Positions 57,860-64,000 of a DNA stretch of 64,000 bases are shown here, in pieces. The stretch spans positions 294,627 to 358,626 of the forward strand of contig JAQGDQ010000150.1 of the NCBI GenBank assembly GCA_030141605.1. Reading direction: 5' to 3'. Below the pieces are notes generated by a model that was not told where the DNA came from, made no database searches, and worked only from the letters and a program-made list of their open reading frames with translations. The DNA comes from Tubiluchus corallicola. Its lineage: Eukaryota; Priapulida; Priapulimorpha; Priapulimorphida; Tubiluchidae. Position numbers and translations under genes: made by a program. Position 1 is the stretch's first letter; each line of letters opens with the position of its first letter.

Positions 57860-58425
57860 TAACGTTGTTTATTTGTGTTTGAAAATTAAGCATACTGTCG
57901 ATCTCACCAAACCACACTTATTTTCTCAAGCCACTCATAGAGAAATATAAGTGGTGACGGTCTTCAACTTACTTGCAACCTTGCAGTACACGAGATGTCA
58001 AGGTCATTATACTAACGACAAAGTTATATTACTACGTATTCCTATGAAGTATGGTCGTACAAGAGCACGCGAGGATTTTGTGTAAGAAGAACGCACCTAC
58101 TAAACTTTTAAAATTAAGTTCGAACCACAGATCTTGACTCTACAGTACCAATAAATGTGCTTCAAGATCCATGGTCGAGTCGCTACGCTACACACATTAG
58201 ATGTCTCCCGGACGCATCTAAACGTATGTGCTACGCTATTAACATAAATAACAAATAATATCAGGTAATAAAATCATTACGGATTACATAGACTTAGTAA
58301 TGTAAATATCTGTAGTAATTACATTCTCTGACTAATACTGACCATTCCTTGAGTCACGTTTGTTTTCTACTTCCCTAAAAAAAGGAGAAAGGCAGGAAGG
58401 CTAAAATAATACTGGTGAATCATAA
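57860..58425. other. Intergenic, no gene seen
   Basis: No gene on either strand. 58110-58210 has text such as gttcgaaccacagatcttgac and gtcgagtcgctacgctacacaca that might be a B-box and A-box of a decayed minus-strand SINE, not strong enough to call. Confidence 0.3.
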
Positions 58426-58429
58426 GTCA

Positions 58430-58870
58430 GCTTGTGAGGCTATATATATATAGGTAACGTTATGCAGTTTTGCAAACCAGAATTTCTCGAAATGAAACCA
58501 GGAACTATGGCTCATAGTTATTTGTTCTAGGGGAGCAAATAAAAAAAAATTGTCATTCTGTCTTGTAGATTTGTCCTCCCTTTTCCAGAGAGCCATGTTA
58601 CTACCTCTGAGACGTCCACAAAGAGCTTTACAAAATTTTTTGTATGTGGTGTTTGGTCGAGTCTTTTGAAAAAAAGGAACAAGCTTAAAAGCGCCCATTT
58701 TGGTAGTTGTCACACTTCCCCCATCCAGGAATCTGCTTCAAAATGCTTTTTTGCATCACCTACCCACCTTATTCACAAAGTTTCTTGTTAAATAGACTTG
58801 TTTCTCAGAATAGTTTTTTGCCAGAATTTTTTCCCGGCAAAAAACTTCATAGAAAACATTTTTGCCAGTA
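58430..58870 (+). repeat. Dispersed repeat family, copy C (partial)
   Basis: Shares with copies A and B the run from cagttttgcaaaccagaatttctcga through agacgtccac and tatgtggtgtttggtcgag to ccattttgg. The right end of this copy may be displaced to about 60290-60460, where aaccaaacaaacaagtaaaca and gtgccgtttttgcc recur. Confidence 0.5.
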
Positions 58871-59266
58871 AAATTAATTTCAAAGAAAAATATGTCCCAG
58901 AATTTTTTTTAACTGACCAGCCATTACTAAGAAGATAACTTTAAAAATGAACTGGGATTCTCTCCTTTTATAAAAGAACCTGTAAAAATCTTGTGAAGGA
59001 GCATAATTTAGACTCTAACATAAGGCTTGGTGTTTTCATGTTCTAGAGTGTTTGTTAAACTTTATTTCCAATCTTTTGAAAATTAATTAAATTTAAGGTG
59101 ATTATAATGGCTAAAATGGCTTTAACGCTAACATGAATTGCAATGCACGGGGAAAATATCAACAAGAGTTGATTATTAACAAGCACCCTAAAAGTACAGT
59201 ACATTTTCACTGTCTGCTGTAGTGTACATAGCATCATTTTCAATGATTCCGATACTCCCTAGTTAA

Positions 59267-59847
59267 AGCAAACCAGGATGATTTTTCACATCATTTTGAA
59301 TTTTGAAATTTGAAATACGGTAAAAGTATATATTTTAACACATATGATAATGCCAAAGCATTTCTGATGATTAAACAATAGCTTCAAAATTTAATTAATG
59401 GCCAGGGAGCCCAGCTATAGTAAGGACGTCAAAACGAACACAATTTTCAACAGCACAAACATTCCATAAGTGTTTGAAAAAAAGAAAATTGAAGTACAGT
59501 CCTGCGGTACAACATTCAGTGTAATATACAAAAACTCGAGAAATTTTAAGACAAAAACTGAAATTTTAAATTTACCACTGTTCTTACGCATGAGCTTTCG
59601 AACGTGAGTATTACGTCATAAAAGAGGAGCAGCTCTGAACTAAGAGGTACTGTTTTTCATGCAACACGCTTCCAAAATGCAGGTGCTAGTGTAGCAGCGC
59701 AAAACTAGCCGCGGGAACACGAAATTGCTTTTGTGTGGTAATAATGCTTTCACTTAAGCCATTCTTTAAAAAATAATATGCTTCTTTTCACTATTTTAAA
59801 GAGGTAATTATCTTGACCTACAGTTTAGGATTAGGTCTGGTTTTCCT
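59267..59847 (+). mobile_element. TTAA-flanked MITE, copy 2
   Basis: 581 bp between TTAA at 59263-59266 and 59848-59851. Ends AGCAAACCAGGATG and, inverted, AGGAAAACCAGACC. It aligns end to end with 2180-2786 (shared landmarks: aatgccaaagcatttctga, cagcacaaacattcca, gaactaagaggtac). No transposase. Confidence 0.75.
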
Positions 59848-59859
59848 TTAAATAATTAG

Positions 59860-60065
59860 GAGGAGAAAGGGAGAGGGGTATTGAGAAAGAGAGAAAGAGA
59901 GAGAGAGAGGGGGGGAAGGAGGGAGGGAAGGGGAACAGGGATAGAGCTGGGTAACAGATAAGAGGGAAAAATGGAGAGAAGAAGAGACGTAAAGGTGAGC
60001 GGGGGTAAGGAGGAAAAGTAAGTAGAGAGGGAGAGGCAAACAGAAAAGGAAACGGAAGGCTGTAC
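59860..60065 (+). repeat. Purine-rich low-complexity tract
   Basis: Runs of gagaga, ggaggg and aggaaa over about 200 bases on the plus strand. The Ser/Pro/Leu-rich frames on the other strand are by-products of this composition. Confidence 0.8.
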
Positions 60066-60114
60066 TCTACTAAAATACATGTAGCAGTCTTGCAACTAAA
60101 AGCACAACCGCAGT

Positions 60115-60260
60115 TTTTCTGTTAAAAATATTTCTAAGAAATACTTTTTCTGTGAAACGAGTTTTCTAGGAAAAATACTTCCCAGGAAAATTTTTCTGGG
60201 AAGTTGTTTTTCAGGGAACTGTTTTTTCTGTGGGGAAACACTTTTTCTGGGAAACGGCCC
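60115..60260 (+). repeat. Degenerate tandem repeat (ctttttctgggaaa)
   Basis: About eight imperfect units of actttttctgggaaa and related palindromic text (ttcccaggaaaatttttctgggaa). Similar text occurs at 58800-58910, so it belongs to the copy C repeat region. Confidence 0.55.
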
Positions 60261-60469
60261 TAAACCATTATAGCTTTCTGTTGTATAAAAGACAAGAAAC
60301 AACCAAACAAACAAGTAAACAGTATTAGAGCATAATTTCTCTGTCAGAGGAAAAAGTAATTTTATCATTAACCCCATGGTAAATCCAATTCTTTAAGTGT
60401 AGCATGCATTTTTCCAATTTTTTGCATTTGTGACCTTTTTCTTGTGCCGTTTTTGCCATGACATTATTT

Positions 60470-61750
60470 CCATTAATCGAGAAATTGAGAGTATTTCAAA
60501 AATAATAATTATTATTAACCATTAGTTTAATTAATAATGTCTGATATTCTGATGCTCTAGAAGTAAATGATGTTAATGCATTCATAATAACGGTCAATGG
60601 TAACTTAAACAGCATTACGGATTTTGATTCAATGATAACAACCTGTCACTTTATCGCTATCAGCAATGCCATTACCGTTGATGGGCAAAACGTCTAGTGC
60701 TATTTTTGCATGTATTCCAAAAACAGTGGCACGCGCTATACACATGTTGCGCAGCCCGCAGGATTACTTGCAGCCATTGAGGCGAAACAAATTTTTCTGG
60801 ATTAGCACTGCCATTATTGATCTAACTGCAAGAAGGATTAGACTAGCTAGAGGCTTAAATTGTATTATGATTAGAATAATTTGTTCCATTTATCAAAAAT
60901 ATAATATTAATCCATTTTCCACTCCACCAATTGAAGGCTAGCTAGTTTCTTCTTGTATGCTGTGCTTGTATGCATGTCCTTTAGTGCCATGTGTTACATG
61001 AAAACATAATTGGCACCAGCGTGACAAAAGCCTTTTAGGACGCGAAGATTTGGATCATGTCTTCCTTCTTGCACCTATATTAAAGTAATCAGTCCCAGCC
61101 GCAGCCGTTTTCGTACAGTAAGATACACATGATAATTTGGAAAGTGCTGGTACAATTAAGGCTAGTAGCTCGGCATCCAATAGATTGAGACAAAGTCTTC
61201 TTTATCAAAAACGTACGTATCTCACTGAATTCCAGACTATACATTGCTGCAGCTAACCAAGCATAACAATTGACTTGTAATTTTGTCGCGATGGAGGCAC
61301 GGATCCAACTAGGTAAGAGTAATTACGCTTCATTAGTGCATTGTGATTTCTGGGATATCGCTTGTCCATACAAATTTCAAACACTTCAGTGTGATCATTG
61401 ATTGCTTACATATAAGGGCTGCATAGTGCACACTCTACTTATGGAGTTATGGTACATGTGCAAGTTCTAGCCTCAACATCAAAATGCGGAAATAATTAGG
61501 TGTAGCAAGCTTCAGTCCAAGATAGCTTAGTTAGACAATATTTGCAGATTAAAAAATCTGGAATGTAGTGAAAAATGCAGTTTTAAAAATTAACTATGTA
61601 CTCTGTTGTGTAATTAATATTAATTTTTAGAATGACATAGTTTGTACAACCATTGTCAAACTTCGTTCATCTAGCAACATCAGCCAACATGAATAAAAAA
61701 ATTAGTACTATATTAATAGAATTATTATTATTGTTATTATTTACTAGTCA
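60470..61750. other. Intergenic, no gene seen
   Basis: A 91-codon plus-strand frame (60666-60941) has no recognised domain. Otherwise AT-rich. Confidence 0.35.
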
Positions 61751-61762
61751 TTAGTAAATAGT

Positions 61763-61763
61763 C

Positions 61764-61819
<56 letters not shown>

Positions 61820-61858
61820 TATTATTATTATTATTATTATTATTAATATTATTATTAG
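61763..61858 (+). repeat. (AAT)n(ATT)n microsatellite, perfect palindrome
   Basis: About 17 aat units pass directly into about 11 att units, so the tract can fold on itself as a long hairpin. Confidence 0.95.
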
Positions 61859-61935
61859 TTACTGATGTATACTTGCTGGTACTTACAGTTAATTAGTTAC
61901 TAAAGACCACCAACTGCGTCTAAATGGCAATGTAA

Positions 61936-62425
61936 TTAGTGGCAGACCGAGATTCGTAACTGGGACAGTAATCTTGGGTAAGCTTGTGTTGTACCCCCAA
62001 TCTTCCTCAAGAACTCCTCCAAGTGATTCTTGAAAACATTTACATTGGGCGAGGTCATTGCTTTCTCTAATAACCAGTTCCAGGTGTTAATAATTTTTTC
62101 ACTGAAACTGCATTTTCTAAGACCAAGTCTAGACCTTCTTTTCACAAATTTTTTTGGAGTTAGCCCTCATTTTGCTATCATCACTAACAGCAAAAAAGTC
62201 ATTACATTGCTGACCATTACGTACATTACAATCCATTCATAATTCTAAAAGCTTCAATCAATTCTGCTCTCTGTCGATGGTGTTCGAGGGGCTAGGTTCA
62301 TTAATCTGTATCTGTTGATTTTATGTTCATAATTATGTTAAAAACTAAGACACTCAGTCAAGTCTTTAGATCTCTTTTGTACACCTTCCAGCAATCTAAT
62401 TATCTTTTATTTATGGCTTCGCTCT
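61936..62425 (-). pseudogene. LINE 3' fragment
   Basis: Minus strand from 62420 down: RLLEGVQKRSKDLT-like text, then broken frames, then open 62145-61936 with KRRSRLGLRKCSFSEKIINTWNWL and NVFKNHLEEF, the C-terminus of CR1-type LINE polyproteins. Confidence 0.6.
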
Positions 62426-62469
62426 CAGTGCTTGCTATGCAGTAATGTGAGTGCGTTAGTTAATTACGA

Positions 62470-62840
62470 AATTGAATTAAGAAGATACCATAGAGATCTT
62501 ATTGAGATTTATAAAATACCAAACAAGAAAAGAAAATATTTTGCCTAAAAATTTTAAATAATTTTAAATAATTTAGTTTTCATTCTAAAACTAGAGGACA
62601 TACAGTAGTTTAAAACTGTTTAAAGAATTTATCATGTCTTGACATCCGTAAATATTCATTTACTGCGAGAGTAATTAATGAATGGAATAATCTGCCTGCC
62701 ACGGTGATTGCCGCACCAAACATAGTAAAGTTCAAATCTTTAATCGACAATTTTAATGTGGAAAAATATGGGGTTTCCATGAGTGTACTAATGATGACAG
62801 TATAACAGTATGTCCAGTCCAGTATTATTGATATTGGGCA
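62470..62840 (+). pseudogene. LINE 3' fragment, opposite orientation
   Basis: Plus-strand text in broken frames: LRRYHRDLIEIYKI (62477-62518), SLKLFKEF and YSFTARVINEWNNLPATVIA-like text (62640-62715), then VKFKSLIDNFNVEKYG. It is the same C-terminal LINE region as its neighbour to the left, but head-to-head with it. Confidence 0.6.
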
Positions 62841-62844
62841 GGCA

Positions 62845-63449
62845 GAACTTTAAAAATAATTAATATAAGAACTCCGCCCTCAAGGCAGGTAAACAGAGCA
62901 GTAATCCAGCAAGAAACTATAGTCACTGCTTGTCAGCCAGTGGCTTGTCAGCACAAATTCTGGAAAACTATTCGTCAAAAAAATGGAGATGTCGTTAAAA
63001 CGAGCTGAAATCATGTTACAAGTCTTACCTAGCGATGAACCTTACTGCAAGACAGAAATTTGCCGGTTTTGATTATTGTTCTGATCTTGCTTTTGATATC
63101 AGGTAAGAATCTTTTTTATTGAAATTGTGTTACTAAATTGAGCCTAAGTAAATGATGATATCGCATTATTGTCCTATATTAATAATATTAGTTACATTTA
63201 TATTGCGATCTAGAAACAAACCTCTCCCAAGTGAAGACATTGTACAAATGTGAGTGGGAAATGATTATGATTCATGAAGCGAGAGAGAAGCAAAATACCG
63301 GACTGAAAAAGAAATTTGAAAATCAACAGATGGAAATCGATGTGCTTAAGATGAAACGAGTTTGGCCAGTAGTAGTGAAGAAGAAGTGAAGAGACTAAGA
63401 GGAGAAAAAGGAAGGGCTGGAAGTTAAAAACTTACAGAGAGAGGCGATA
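62845..63449. other. Intergenic, no gene seen
   Basis: AT-rich. 63190-63430 has text with repeated EVKRLRGEKG-like and KMKR-like codons on the plus strand, suggestive of a short coiled coil, but no start or splice context supports a gene. Confidence 0.3.
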
Positions 63450-64000
63450 GGCGCTATTACACTTTCGCACCGCCTAGCTTTTCCTGGCCTATTGGTTGTT
63501 CTCACGCCTGCAGGCCAGAAAGCAGACCAACAGGCGTAATATACACCATATTCCCATAACATTATTGCTTCTTACGCTTTATAAGTCCAGATTAAAATCA
63601 TGCATTACTTACCTACCGCCGCCATTAAAAGCTGCACGTGAATAACCGTGTTTACACCACTGATGCGCAATCGCTCTCGCGCAGTGACGATCTGGCCCTT
63701 AACATGTATTTTTAGTTTCTTCGCATAATTTATGATTATTAGAGTTGCTGCCACGGAAGTTTGTATCGTATCGCGGGTGGGCCTGGACACCTTATTTTAG
63801 ACCACTGCAGTTATTTATCATTAATTTTATTTATTACTGTAGTATTATTACTATTAGATTACAAAAAAAGTAAAAGTTTTTTCTTTATTTCGTAAATGCG
63901 GTGAAGATGAAAGTGTGTCACGTGCCTTTTAAGCTAGGCCCTGATAATGCATAAACTAGTACGAAATTCGTCACGTGACTACACACACAAACAAGATGGC
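63450..64000. mobile_element. MITE with GGCGCTATTACACTTTCGCA ends, copy 2 (cut by window edge)
   Basis: Begins GGCGCTATTACACTTTCGCA and is the inverted counterpart of 22963 down to 22412, with high identity throughout. ATGGCGGCGGTAG plus a gtaagt donor (minus strand, 63625-63607) is preserved; compared with copy 1 the third codon differs synonymously (GCT/GCG). At the window edge a plus-strand aagATGGC appears (63993-64000) in a second, opposite reading direction. Confidence 0.8.

Noticed and set aside
59848-60095. Ser/Pro/Leu-rich minus-strand frames resembling secreted proteins
   Set aside because: Generated by the purine-rich low-complexity tract.

Overview
The window is nuclear DNA of an animal, most likely an invertebrate. 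The genes are split by GT-AG introns or sit far apart, the DNA is AT-rich, and the recognisable proteins are conserved animal ones (NMD3, WDR76, TSSC4, a C2H2 zinc-finger protein). I cannot name the species. Much of the non-genic DNA is transposon-derived: LINE fragments, tRNA-type SINEs and many short elements with terminal inverted repeats (TIRs), several with exact target-site duplications (TSDs).

Layout. 1-4287 (-): the 5' part of a coiled-coil, AKNA-like gene, three exons, running off the left edge, with a TTAA-flanked MITE in an intron. 4.3-13.7 kb: no host gene; a SINE, a spacer minisatellite, a retropepsin remnant, a G-rich hAT-like MITE, a second SINE and a probable LTR with primer-binding site. 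13.8-14.7 kb (-): a C2H2 zinc-finger gene. 14.9-26.9 kb: a repeat-rich block bracketed by inverted copies of one repeat family. Inside it are a TIR element (17.2-18.0 kb) and a decayed large-DNA-virus-like insertion (about 18.2-24.1 kb). That insertion carries a packaging-type ATPase remnant on the minus strand and a TBP-like gene remnant on the plus strand, lies between telomere-like arrays in opposite orientation, and is split by a 2.5-kb hAT transposon which itself holds a nested MITE. 27.6-28.4 kb (+): TSSC4. 29.9-42.9 kb (-): WDR76, for which eleven phase-consistent exons could be placed. 43.3-50.9 kb: LINE fragments, an orphan THAP-type exon, a hAT MITE with perfect TSD, and one LINE copy with an uninterrupted reverse transcriptase frame. 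52.0-53.5 kb (-): an intact, intronless NMD3. 54.9-64.0 kb: mariner-like and TTAA MITEs, LINE fragments, simple repeats, and a second copy of the MITE nested at 22 kb, cut by the right edge.

The host genes serve unrelated nuclear and ribosomal functions and form no operon. TSSC4 and WDR76 are convergent. The most unusual parts are the virus-like relic with its TBP-like protein and the two MITE copies that preserve a start codon plus splice donor and several CACGTG boxes, as if a host promoter and first exon had been captured.
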